Origin: Metaruminococcus_A sp964607135
Lineage (GTDB): Bacteria > Bacillota > Clostridia > Oscillospirales > Ruminococcaceae
DNA length: 64,000 bases
Assembly (NCBI GenBank): GCA_964607135.1
Contig: CAZSIV010000011.1
Span: forward strand, 1-64,000
Direction of reading: 5' to 3'
Shown: positions 9,475 to 15,831 of the stretch, piece after piece
How the letters are laid out: each line of letters opens with the position of its first letter
Position numbering within the stretch: the first letter of the stretch is position 1
The notes under the pieces: model-generated
What the model was told of the DNA's origin: nothing
The model's database searches: none
Seen by the model: only the letters and a program-made list of their open reading frames with translations
Translations under genes and position numbers: made by a program

Positions 9475-9642
9475 AATTTTTGACTCCTTTCAGGTCTGTT
9501 TTTTATGTGCCCCGGAGCATCCTTTTACCGAAGCACAGGTTGTTTCACGCTTTCCGGTTTGCCCGCCGTGGCCTTGGGCGCGGCAATCGTCCGGCGCAGG
9601 TGATTTATTTCCACCGGCTCGTCAGCCGGGAGAAATCAAAGG
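9475..9642 (-). promoter_or_regulatory. Flagellin leader between csrA and fliC
   Basis: This 168-base gap contains a hairpin just after csrA (CCGGCTgacgAGCCGG) and, nearer the flagellin start, AAAAGGATGCTCCGGGG and the AAGGAG ribosome site. Two GGA-containing sites, one overlapping the ribosome site, are the arrangement through which CsrA represses hag in Bacillus. I find no good sigma-D box (TAAA-N15-GCCGATAA), so the flagellin may be read from further upstream or from an atypical promoter. Confidence 0.4.
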
Positions 9643-10017
9643 TTAAACCGCCGTTCCGGCAGGCCGGACGGCTTCGCCGCCCTCCTGCGGCGCGGGGAAG
9701 ATGATGCCGAGCTTTTCACGCAGAAGCTCTGTCTGCGGGCTGTTTTCCATCTGTGCGAGAATCTGGCGGAGCTCGGCCAGCGCTTCCTTTTTTTTGTGGT
9801 TCCAGGGAAGCTGCCTGATATACTGTGAAGAGACGTTCCGCACGCAGCCGGGCCGTTTTCCGCCCTCCCGCTCGAGCACCTCGCCCCGTATAATGGGAAC
9901 ATCCCGGGGCGCGTTGATAATCAGATGGATGCGGTCGCCGCTCAAACGGTCGAACTGTACCACCACATCCTGGCCGATCGTGAAATATTCGCCGGCCCTC
10001 ATCGAAATACAGAGCAT
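9643..10017 (-). CDS. csrA: CsrA-type translational regulator with C-terminal extension
   Basis: The first 55 residues (MLCISMRAGE, IGQDVVVQF, NAPRDVPIIRGEV) align with the CsrA fold. CsrA binds GGA-containing mRNA leaders and blocks ribosome access. The protein is 124 residues, twice the usual 61-75, because of a charged helical tail (about 75-106) and a Gly/Ala/Pro-rich end. Relative to E. coli CsrA, Arg7 and Arg44 positions are kept but Arg6 is Met and Leu4 is Ile, so RNA affinity or specificity may differ. ATG at 10017 is preferred over TTG at 10023 because AAGGAG then sits eight bases upstream. No fliW lies nearby. Confidence 0.85.
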   Translation of the reverse strand: MLCISMRAGEYFTIGQDVVVQFDRLSGDRIHLIINAPRDVPIIRGEVLEREGGKRPGCVRNVSSQYIRQLPWNHKKKEALAELRQILAQMENSPQTELLREKLGIIFPAPQEGGEAVRPAGTAV

Positions 10018-10173
10018 CGTCAAGTCTCCTTAATATGGTTTTCTTCGGCGCGTCCTCCTGACTGCGCCCCATTGCACAAAAATAATACTGTGCTGAGTGG
10101 ACTTCCCCGGAAGGGGATTCAGGCGCCGCCCGTTTTCACAGGGAGCCCTCTTTTATTCTCACCTGACGGCCCT

Positions 10174-10229
10174 GGGAAATGCTGATTTCACCGTCAAAAA
10201 CCGTTTTGCCGGTCAAATCAGCGTTTCCC
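10174..10229. repeat. 56-bp near-perfect inverted repeat between tldR-like gene and csrA
   Basis: Two 20-base arms (10174-10193 and 10210-10229; GGGAAA, GCTGATTT and ACCG blocks) pair with only two mismatches around a 16-base loop that holds AAAACCGTTTT. It is the strongest hairpin between the TnpB-like gene and csrA. On the leftward transcript there is no strong T-run directly after it, so it is not a standard terminator. It could be part of the guide RNA, an RNA-processing or attenuation element, or a protein binding site. Confidence 0.6.
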
Positions 10230-10289
10230 CGCCGCGCGCATGAGCGTTCCCCGGCGTCCCGACCGGGTAGACCGGCAGAACCGGTCGCT

Positions 10290-10400
10290 GATTCCGAACG
10301 AATTGATTTGATATAAATAACCGTATAGCTTATATTGTTACCTTGGCCGGGGCTTGCTTTGCCCAAGGGTTCAGGCGGCGCCTTCGCATACCGCCGTGAG
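10290..10400 (-). ncRNA. Candidate TnpB-type guide RNA (omega-RNA) at the 3' end of the tldR-like gene
   Basis: TnpB guide RNAs are encoded over and just past the 3' end of tnpB, with the guide at the RNA's 3' end. Here the leftward strand directly after the stop codon carries a compact nested hairpin (outer CCTT/AAGG, inner GGGC/GCCC, loop AAAGCAA; 10341-10368). It is followed by an AT-rich stretch (TAACAATATAAGCTATACGG, 10321-10340) unlike its GC-rich surroundings, the expected place for a guide. Boundaries are guesses, and no convincing target match was found inside the window. Confidence 0.4.
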
Positions 10401-11540
10401 GCCGAGATCGCGGATGTTTTTTGCTGCGTTGGTCTCCCGTGCGAGAACTGCGCCGCAGGAGGGACAAAGCCAGCTTTTTTCGCGGGAGCTCAAGCCTTCG
10501 TTTATCATGCCGCAGGCATTGCAGGTCTTTGCTACAGGGGCATATCGGTCCACTGCGATCAGCAGTTTTCCCTGTCGTTCCAGCTTGTATTTGAGACAGT
10601 CGCGGAACCGCCCGAAGCCGGACGCTGAAATGTTTCCCTGCCTGAACTTCTGCGACAGCTCCCTAAGGTCGGTTTCCCTCACGCAGACTGCATCCCAGGC
10701 GTTGGCTATCCGCCTGCTTTCCTTGTGAATGAAGTCCTTCCGCTGATTGGAGAGGTGTTCGTGCAGAAGCCGGATTTTTTGCAGCTGTTTTTCATAATGT
10801 TTGGAGCCGCAGATCATCCGGGAGAGCTTTTGCTGCATCCGGGAAAGCTTTTCCTGTGACTTCGCGAGTTCGGGCAGCCTTGGGCTTGTTCCCTCACTGT
10901 CCACATAAAAGCGGGTCGGCGAGAAGTTCAGTCCTATCGTTCTCTCCGAAGCGGGGACGATCTTTTCCGGAACGGTCGTTTCATAGCCGAAAGCGACGGA
11001 ACAAAAATATTTCCCGGATTTCGTCCGGCTGATCGTGACAAACCGCAGCGACCACTCATGCGGTGGAGTTCGATGAACCTTGGCTTTCACGAATCCCAGC
11101 TTCGGCATCTGGATCCCGTCCGCTGCAAGCCGAACCGAAGGGCCGGTGTGATAGGGGCGGCAGTGAACCGTAAAAGAATCCTTCTTGGACTTTTTTGTTT
11201 TGAATTTGGGATACTGGTAGGTTTTAGGGGCGCGGAAAAAGTCGAGAAAAGCCCTGCGCAGATTTTGATGGACAGCGCAGAGCGCCTGGCTGTCCACCTC
11301 TTTGAGAAAAGGCGCTTCCTTTTTATAATGCGCCGGGGTGGGGATGTAATGGACGTCGGCGGCGGCGTAAAACTCCTGGACGTCCCCGAGCATCCGGTTC
11401 CAGAGATACCGGCAGCAGCCAAAAGTCTTCTCGATCAGCACCGCCTGTTCTGCGGTTGGGAAAAGCCGGATTTTGACGACGGTGTACTCCATTGCTCCCT
11501 TTTGTGGGGAGAACCGGTTTTTGGCTTGCTGTTCCGTCAT
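10371..11540 (-). CDS. TnpB-like protein with inactivated RuvC site (TldR-like RNA-guided repressor candidate)
   Basis: This 389-residue protein has the complete TnpB (IS605 OrfB) layout: N-terminal VKIRLFPT, a helical and wedge region, a RuvC fold and a zinc ribbon (Cys340/343 and Cys359/362), ending in NAAKNI. All three RuvC acids are changed: the expected GIDLG is GLNFS (Asp to Asn205), the VVED glutamate aligns with Arg288 in CVRET, and the DRDxNAA aspartates are Ala367 and Glu369 in ARETNAA. It is full length with an intact GGAAGGAG site, so it looks maintained rather than decayed. Nuclease-dead TnpBs (TldRs) are known to use guide RNAs to silence promoters, including fliC. There is no transposase beside it; neighbours are a DNA invertase upstream and csrA and flagellin downstream. 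Confidence 0.85.
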   Translation of the reverse strand: MTEQQAKNRFSPQKGAMEYTVVKIRLFPTAEQAVLIEKTFGCCRYLWNRMLGDVQEFYAAADVHYIPTPAHYKKEAPFLKEVDSQALCAVHQNLRRAFLDFFRAPKTYQYPKFKTKKSKKDSFTVHCRPYHTGPSVRLAADGIQMPKLGFVKAKVHRTPPHEWSLRFVTISRTKSGKYFCSVAFGYETTVPEKIVPASERTIGLNFSPTRFYVDSEGTSPRLPELAKSQEKLSRMQQKLSRMICGSKHYEKQLQKIRLLHEHLSNQRKDFIHKESRRIANAWDAVCVRETDLRELSQKFRQGNISASGFGRFRDCLKYKLERQGKLLIAVDRYAPVAKTCNACGMINEGLSSREKSWLCPSCGAVLARETNAAKNIRDLGLTAVCEGAA

Positions 11541-11621
11541 ATCTGGCTCCTTCCTGCGTTTGTTTTTGTGAAAAATGGGATTTGCCGCAGACGAAGCTCT
11601 ATCACAAACTCAGCCCCCTGA

Positions 11622-11645
11622 CGCAAAAGGTATACTTTTTGCGCC
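11622..11645 (+). repeat. Left copy of a 24-bp inverted repeat (candidate invertase crossover site)
   Basis: This 24-mer is the exact reverse complement of 11735-11758. It is itself nearly palindromic (CGCAAAA, central GTATAC, TTTTTGCGCC), as expected for Hin/Gin-type sites bound by a recombinase dimer. It is also nested in a wider hairpin (TCAGCCC at 11610 pairing with GGGCTGA at 11649). It lies about 80 bases upstream of the TnpB-like start codon. Confidence 0.75.
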
Positions 11646-11734
11646 CGAGGGCTGAAAATAAAATTTTTTCAAAAAGCAGCTTATTTTTCAAAGGAAGTAT
11701 CCGATAACAGAAATGAAAACAAAAAGGATTTGTC
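11646..11734. promoter_or_regulatory. Candidate invertible promoter segment
   Basis: These 89 bases between the two inverted repeats are markedly AT-rich against a GC-rich background and lie between the invertase gene and the TnpB-like start codon. In the present orientation no good vegetative promoter points at the TnpB-like gene. The opposite strand carries TCCGATAA (11700-11707), seven of eight bases of the flagellar sigma-D -10 box, pointing away and without a good TAAA -35. If the segment flips, that box would point toward the TnpB-like/csrA/flagellin genes. Promoter content is uncertain; the segment architecture is clear. Confidence 0.5.
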
Positions 11735-11774
11735 GGCGCAAAAAGTATACCTTTTGCGCCGGTAAATCCTTTTT
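11721..11774 (-). terminator. Long hairpin embracing the right inverted repeat; invertase terminator
   Basis: The right 24-bp repeat is nested in a 54-base imperfect palindrome with 27-base arms and three mismatches, from AAAAAGGATTT at 11721 to AAATCCTTTTT at 11763. Read leftward, it ends in a T-run, so it can terminate the invertase transcript before it enters the TnpB-like gene. This would leave that gene dependent on the segment's own promoter. Confidence 0.6.
11735..11758 (-). repeat. Right copy of the 24-bp inverted repeat
   Basis: This is an exact reverse complement of 11622-11645 with no mismatch. Read as a direct repeat the two copies differ at three positions, so inverted orientation is the better description. 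It lies 80 bases past the invertase stop codon. The central two bases (AT) are self-complementary, so site polarity would have to come from synapse geometry, not from the crossover dinucleotide. Confidence 0.75.
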
Positions 11775-11838
11775 TATTGCCGCCTGAAAGATCTGCTTTA
11801 TTGATTTCCTCGCCGGATTGCAGGGTTCTGTGACGGAC

Positions 11839-12444
11839 TTATTGGGCGGAATCGTATTCTTTTGCTCTGCGCAGAAAGGTATCGCGGGAGATGCCCAGCT
11901 TTCCGGAGGCAGCCCGGGAGGAAACCAGCCCCTTTTTCCACAGCTGCGCCATCTCCTCAAAACCGTCCGGCAGTGGGAGGCGCCTGCGCCCGAACTGCAC
12001 CCCGCGCTCTATCGCCGCCGCGATGCCTTCGGTCTGCCGCTGTCGGATACTCTCCCGTTCGGTCTGCGCCACATAACTCAGAAGCTGGAGAACGATGTCC
12101 GCGATCAGCGTTCCGGTCAGATCCCGCCCCTGCCGGGTGTCCAAAAGAGGCATGTCCAGCACGACGATAGCGGCTTCGCGACTTTTGGTAATCGCGTTCC
12201 ACTGCTCCAGGATTTCGGTGTAATTCCGGCCCAGCCGGTCTATGCTTTTGACAACCAGCACATCCCCTGGCAGCAGGCTTTCGACCAGCAGCTGATACCG
12301 CGGCCGCCGAAAGTCCTTTCCGGAACATTTTTCGATGATGATATTTTCCTCCGCCACGCCGAATTCACGCATGGCGACCAGCTGGCGCGTTTCGTTTTGC
12401 TCTTTTGTCGATACCCGCACATAGCCGTAAATCTTCTCTGCCAT
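11839..12444 (-). CDS. Serine recombinase, Hin/Pin-type DNA invertase or resolvase
   Basis: This 201-residue small serine recombinase has YGYVRVST with nucleophile Ser12 and Arg10, then SIDRLGRN with Arg70 and Arg73. A long helix (about 113-146) leads to a C-terminal helix-turn-helix (about 162-196, WKKGLVSSRAASGKLGISRDT). Catalytic domain first and HTH last separates it from IS607 TnpA, where the order is reversed. Family members invert or resolve DNA between short dimeric sites. The perfect inverted repeats within 0.3 kb suggest an invertase acting locally. AAAGGGG lies about eight bases before the ATG. Confidence 0.9.
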   Translation of the reverse strand: MAEKIYGYVRVSTKEQNETRQLVAMREFGVAEENIIIEKCSGKDFRRPRYQLLVESLLPGDVLVVKSIDRLGRNYTEILEQWNAITKSREAAIVVLDMPLLDTRQGRDLTGTLIADIVLQLLSYVAQTERESIRQRQTEGIAAAIERGVQFGRRRLPLPDGFEEMAQLWKKGLVSSRAASGKLGISRDTFLRRAKEYDSAQ

Positions 12445-12952
12445 ATGCCAACCCCTTTCCGATTGCTACCTCTATATCTTAACGCAGACAGACCGCGGCT
12501 GGCAAACTGGAAGGGGGAAAAAGAGTGCGATAAACAGCCGCGACGCAGCCGAAGGCTGTTTATCGCTTCACCTGCGCAAAAGAAAAGCCTCGAACGGCGC
12601 GCCGGGGCTCTCGGCTGTTTCATGCAGGGGGGTGAACCCTTGTAATTCGCAAAAAGTTGATAGCGACAGGAAACTGCCGTGAGGGCGTTTACAACTGAAC
12701 AGGTGAGGTTCGCTTCCTTCTTCCGTTTCCGAAATCGCCTGACGCGGTCTCCCGCCTCCGGCGTTTTCGACCGCTGCGCCGGCTCCCGTCCGCTGTTTCC
12801 GCTGCCGACGGCATCTCGCAGGTGCTGCCTTTTGCAGAAAGGAGAAGCGGCATGAGTGCGCTCCAATTTTTACAAAAAATCCGAGCGAGCTTTATATCTC
12901 CCGCTCCGACGCAGTGCGAATATTCATAACGACACTTTGCGGAATAAAAAAT
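12445..12952. other. Intergenic region upstream of the invertase
   Basis: About 500 bases hold no recognisable gene. Open frames here are GC-rich shadows without family resemblance. Besides the hairpin at 12527-12566, nothing structured is evident. The invertase promoter must lie near 12450-12520 but could not be fixed. Confidence 0.4.
12527..12566 (-). terminator. Hairpin upstream of the invertase gene
   Basis: Perfect 13-base arms (GCGATAAACAGCC at 12527-12539, its complement at 12554-12566) enclose a 14-base loop. In the leftward direction the stem is followed by ACTCTTTTTCC, so it could terminate leftward transcription before the invertase. It could equally be a binding site in the invertase leader. 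Confidence 0.45.
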
Positions 12953-12976
12953 CCGAGTGCCCATATGAACACTCGG
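12953..12976 (-). terminator. Rho-independent terminator of the DUF3795 gene
   Basis: A 7-bp stem (CCGAGTG/CACTCGG) is followed leftward by ATTTTTTATTCC. It lies about 60 bases beyond the stop codon of the leftward Cys-rich gene. Confidence 0.7.
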
Positions 12977-12993
12977 ACTGTAACGGCGAAATA

Positions 12994-13016
12994 CTGCCCT
13001 TGTCAATCGGGGGGTA
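12994..13016. repeat. Solo end of a MITE-like element
   Basis: CTGCCCTTGTCAATCG followed by GGGGGGTA matches the right terminal repeat of the element at 37040-37335 almost base for base. No partner end is found in the preceding kilobase, so this is a solitary or degraded end. Confidence 0.6.
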
Positions 13017-13034
13017 TTGATATCGCATGACATA

Positions 13035-13592
13035 TTATTTTTTCTTAATCAGCTTCAATTCTATTTTTCTTCTGGCGGCAAGCTTTTGAAACGCTTCTAC
13101 CACAAACAAACATTGTTCCTTAAGCGGCAGTGAGGACAATTCACGATTGGATCGTATTTGCTCCATCCCTTCTTTTAGCTCTGAAAGTTCTAACAGATTG
13201 ACTGCTACACAAAAGAAGTTTTTTCTGCGTCCGTCATTATAGTTAGAAAGCAAATGGGAAAGAATCTGCATTTTTTCCCGTTGCTCAAGATTATATTGCT
13301 CAATGCCGATGCTTTTCGCTTTTTCTAAATCTGCTTTTCGCCGCCTGCTGGTAATAAAAAAGTCATATTCATCAATGTGTTGATACCTTTCGCACGGATA
13401 TTGTTTGCACTCATAGCAATACTCGATTTCCCCATGCTCCAGGCTGCATTTCGCGATCTTGCACGATTGATTCCCATTACCGCAGCCGCCACAGTAATTT
13501 CCCAACCGCATAGGACACAGCCCGCAATTCAATCCGCAAAGAGAAAACAATTGATTTTTCCGTTGAAATCCTTTCACCATATCCCCCCGCAT
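13035..13592 (-). CDS. DUF3795-type cysteine-rich protein
   Basis: The N-terminal third is Cys-rich (LCGLNCGLCPMRL, YCGGCGNG, YCYECKQYPCERY), the pattern of DUF3795 proteins, which probably bind zinc or an iron-sulfur cluster. The rest is helical and charged, ending in a Lys-rich tail. Function is unknown. The start is uncertain: ATG at 13592 is chosen, ATG at 13580 and GTG at 13664 are alternatives, and none has a well-spaced ribosome site. The gene is AT-rich compared with the chromosome, as is the next gene, which suggests acquired DNA. Confidence 0.7.
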   Translation of the reverse strand: MRGDMVKGFQRKNQLFSLCGLNCGLCPMRLGNYCGGCGNGNQSCKIAKCSLEHGEIEYCYECKQYPCERYQHIDEYDFFITSRRRKADLEKAKSIGIEQYNLEQREKMQILSHLLSNYNDGRRKNFFCVAVNLLELSELKEGMEQIRSNRELSSLPLKEQCLFVVEAFQKLAARRKIELKLIKKK

Positions 13593-13717
13593 ATATGATA
13601 TCAGAATGTCGGTTTGGAAGCAACTTTTTTGGAAAAAACCACCGAAATTGATACAAAGACGCACTCGGTCAAAAAAGGCGCGAGTTTCGTTCTGCCGTTT
13701 AGTACAATAAAAAGAGT

Positions 13718-14353
13718 TTACCCTTGCAAATCAAGCTCCTTCTCGACCAATTCAAAAGTATCTTCAATGCTTCTGTTCTTATCTCTAACAATTACCCGAA
13801 AACCGGAATGAAGAAAGGAATTATAGTTTTCGCGCGAATTAATTTTTCTTAAACACTGTCTGTAATTTTCCATTGCCAGTTCTGGATTTGCTTCTTCCAT
13901 GAGTAACCGATACAGAAATTGTTTTTCTCTGTCCGGCCTTTCAAAAAAACGATTTACTGATATATCAGGATCAGCCAACATGATTAGCACATGGTGGTTA
14001 TCTGATATTTCTTTAAGTGTTTCTATGGAAATGTTCGTGTCAACAAATACCATTTTTTCTGTGGAGCTTAATGTATTCAGAATTTGTAACTCGAGTATTT
14101 CACATTCCTTTGATACTCCTTTTATCCACGCCTCGTATTCATCCGGCGTTCGCCTAATGAAATCGTGCCAATCCTGTAAATCTCTTGTATAGGTCAAATA
14201 TGGAAACTGGTCCTTATCCAATTCGGACAACAACGCATTATGATAATTTTCCTCACAAGCGATACCATCATATTTTTCAGCAAGCAGTTTCACCATCGTA
14301 GATTTTCCGGCATATGCAGTTCCATTTATAAAAAATATATTTTCAAATCTCAT
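13718..14353 (-). CDS. P-loop kinase-like protein
   Basis: This 211-residue protein starts with a Walker A loop (NGTAYAGKSTM, about residues 10-20) and continues with a DTNIS segment that may be Walker B and an Arg-containing FFERPDRE lid-like segment. Overall it resembles small nucleotide or antibiotic kinases of the AAA_33/adenylate-kinase type. The substrate is unknown. It is AT-rich and lies 126 bases upstream of the DUF3795 gene on the same strand. Neighbours give no clear pathway. Confidence 0.65.
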   Translation of the reverse strand: MRFENIFFINGTAYAGKSTMVKLLAEKYDGIACEENYHNALLSELDKDQFPYLTYTRDLQDWHDFIRRTPDEYEAWIKGVSKECEILELQILNTLSSTEKMVFVDTNISIETLKEISDNHHVLIMLADPDISVNRFFERPDREKQFLYRLLMEEANPELAMENYRQCLRKINSRENYNSFLHSGFRVIVRDKNRSIEDTFELVEKELDLQG

Positions 14354-14852
14354 GCCCTTTAATCTCCTGCTTAAGGATCAATTTATCGTTTAATTATGTC
14401 ATAAAGTTATAAAATTATCAACCGTCCGATTTTTCGTACGGCTAATATATTCAACTCATTTATAACTGCAAATCAACAATCACTTGATATCCCAATAATC
14501 ACACGAAGCCCCATAAACCACACGATTTGAAATTTGAAGCAGTGCAAAACCGCCCCCAAAAGCAAGAAGACCGCCGTGAAATCTTCACAGCGGTTATTGC
14601 ATTTTATCCTTAAAATCATAGAACTCCCTTGAAATAAGGGCTTTTTAGAAAAAAGAAAGGCAGCCAACTTTGTATCACAATCGATTGCCTCAGTTGTAAA
14701 GAGGTAACAAAAAAATTCCGGTCTAAACGCGGGCATAAAACAAAACGCACCCCACCAAGTGAGGCGCGTGCATTGTCTGCGGCGGCTCGCCGCTGTCAAA
14801 AGTTTATGAAAAAGAGGCTGCTCTAAACGCGTGTCTCGAACTTTCCGAAAGT
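14354..14852. other. Intergenic region without a recognisable gene
   Basis: About 500 bases. One modest hairpin (CCGCCGTGAA with TTCACAGCGG, near 14570-14592) is visible. Open frames match nothing recognisable. Composition is mixed and AT-rich at the left end. Confidence 0.4.
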
Positions 14853-14887
14853 AAAAAAGAGTCCGAACGCGAATTGCGTCCAGACTC
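14853..14887 (-). terminator. Terminator of tRNA-Leu
   Basis: A hairpin formed by GAGTCC and GACTC blocks with an inner CGC/GCG stem is followed leftward by a run of six T. It starts five bases past the CCA end of the tRNA gene. Confidence 0.8.
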
Positions 14888-14891
14888 AGTC

Positions 14892-14975
14892 TGGTGCGAG
14901 TGACGGGACTTGAACCCGTACGCCAAAGACACACGCCCCTCAAACGTGCCTGTCTGCCGATTCCAGCACACTCGC
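14892..14975 (-). tRNA. tRNA-Leu (GAG)
   Basis: The 84-base leftward sequence folds as a class II tRNA. The acceptor stem is GCGAGTG/CACTCGC with encoded CCA, the D-arm region CTGGAATCGGCAGAC, and the anticodon stem CACGT/GCGTG with loop TTGAGGG, giving anticodon GAG. There is a long variable arm and the T-arm is CGGGTTCAAGTCCCG. The long variable arm and the GAG anticodon identify leucine. It stands alone with its own promoter and terminator. Confidence 0.95.
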
Positions 14976-14989
14976 ATTTCAGCTTTTCT

Positions 14990-15018
14990 ATTATAGCAAG
15001 CGATGCGAAAAATGTCAA
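14990..15018 (-). promoter_or_regulatory. Consensus vegetative promoter of tRNA-Leu
   Basis: Leftward, TTGACA (15013-15018) and TATAAT (14990-14995) are separated by exactly 17 bases, a perfect sigma-A promoter. The mature tRNA start is 15 bases downstream of the -10 box. Confidence 0.9.
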
Positions 15019-15161
15019 GCGGATTCCTCAAAAAATCCCTGCTTAGGTGTAGGTATTACAATGAAGGGTGACAAGGGAAGAAAAAGGTAGCGAACAGGAG
15101 CGACCTGTGGTACGGTAAAGCTGCTCAAACCAAACCGAGAGGCAGGCGTCACCTATTCGCT

Positions 15162-15732
15162 ATGAATAAGATAACACAAACAGCCCGGTACAGACAAGCC
15201 ATGCTTTTGTATGCACAAAAGCATGGTGTCGCGAAAGCAGCCATCCGATACCACACCAACCGGCAGTATATCACCGCTGGAGCAAGCGATATGACGGGAC
15301 GCTGGCATCCCTGGAGGACCGTTCTCACCGCCCCCACAGTCATCCAAACCAGCACCGGCCTGACGAGATCAAGCTCATCCGGGACATGCGCCGCCGGAAC
15401 CCCAACGCCGGCCTGGTGGTGTTCTGAGTGAAACTGCGGCAGAGAGGCTACACACGCTCCATCTCCGGCCTGTACCGTTTTCTGCGAAAGAGCGGCCGGA
15501 TGGCGGTGAAGCTGTCAAATCCCAAGTATATCCCCAAGCCTTATGAACAGATGACTTACCCCGGTCAGCGGGTTCAGGTGGATGTGAAAGTCGTTCCGCG
15601 TTCCTGTATCGCCAACCCCGAGCTCCGCCTGTTCCAATATACCGTCATTGATGAGTACAGCCGTTTGCGTTTCCTGGCGGCCTACGAGGAACAGAGTACC
15701 TAATCCTCCGCCGACTTCCTCGAAAAGATGAA
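15162..15732 (+). pseudogene. Decayed integrase-core (IS481/IS3-like) transposase
   Basis: Reading frames together encode an N-terminal helix-turn-helix (ARYRQAMLLYAQKHGVAKAA...), a linker and the start of an rve/DDE catalytic core (QVDVKVVPR, VIDEYSRLRFLAAYEE). Three lesions are visible: a one-base deletion near 15270 after RQYI, a stop (TGA) at about 15425 where FWVKL is expected, and a TAA at about 15701 where TYSSADFLEK is expected. The rest of the core, including the last catalytic Glu, is missing. It is inactive on its own. Confidence 0.8.
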
Positions 15733-15831
15733 TTGATATCGCCGCCTATTTTTGCAGATGATTTTTGCAGCAAGAAAGGCTGTTTTTAGAGCTTCTACCC
15801 ACAAAATCAAAATAAATGTGCGCAGCTGAAG

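Noticed and set aside
10136..10366. 76-residue leftward ORF between the TnpB-like gene and csrA
   Set aside because: It has no ribosome site or family resemblance and covers the structured guide-RNA region; more likely incidental.
11839..12444. IS607-type TnpA beside TnpB, making an ordinary IS607 element
   Set aside because: IS607 TnpA has its DNA-binding domain first; this recombinase has the catalytic domain first and a C-terminal HTH, as in invertases and resolvases.
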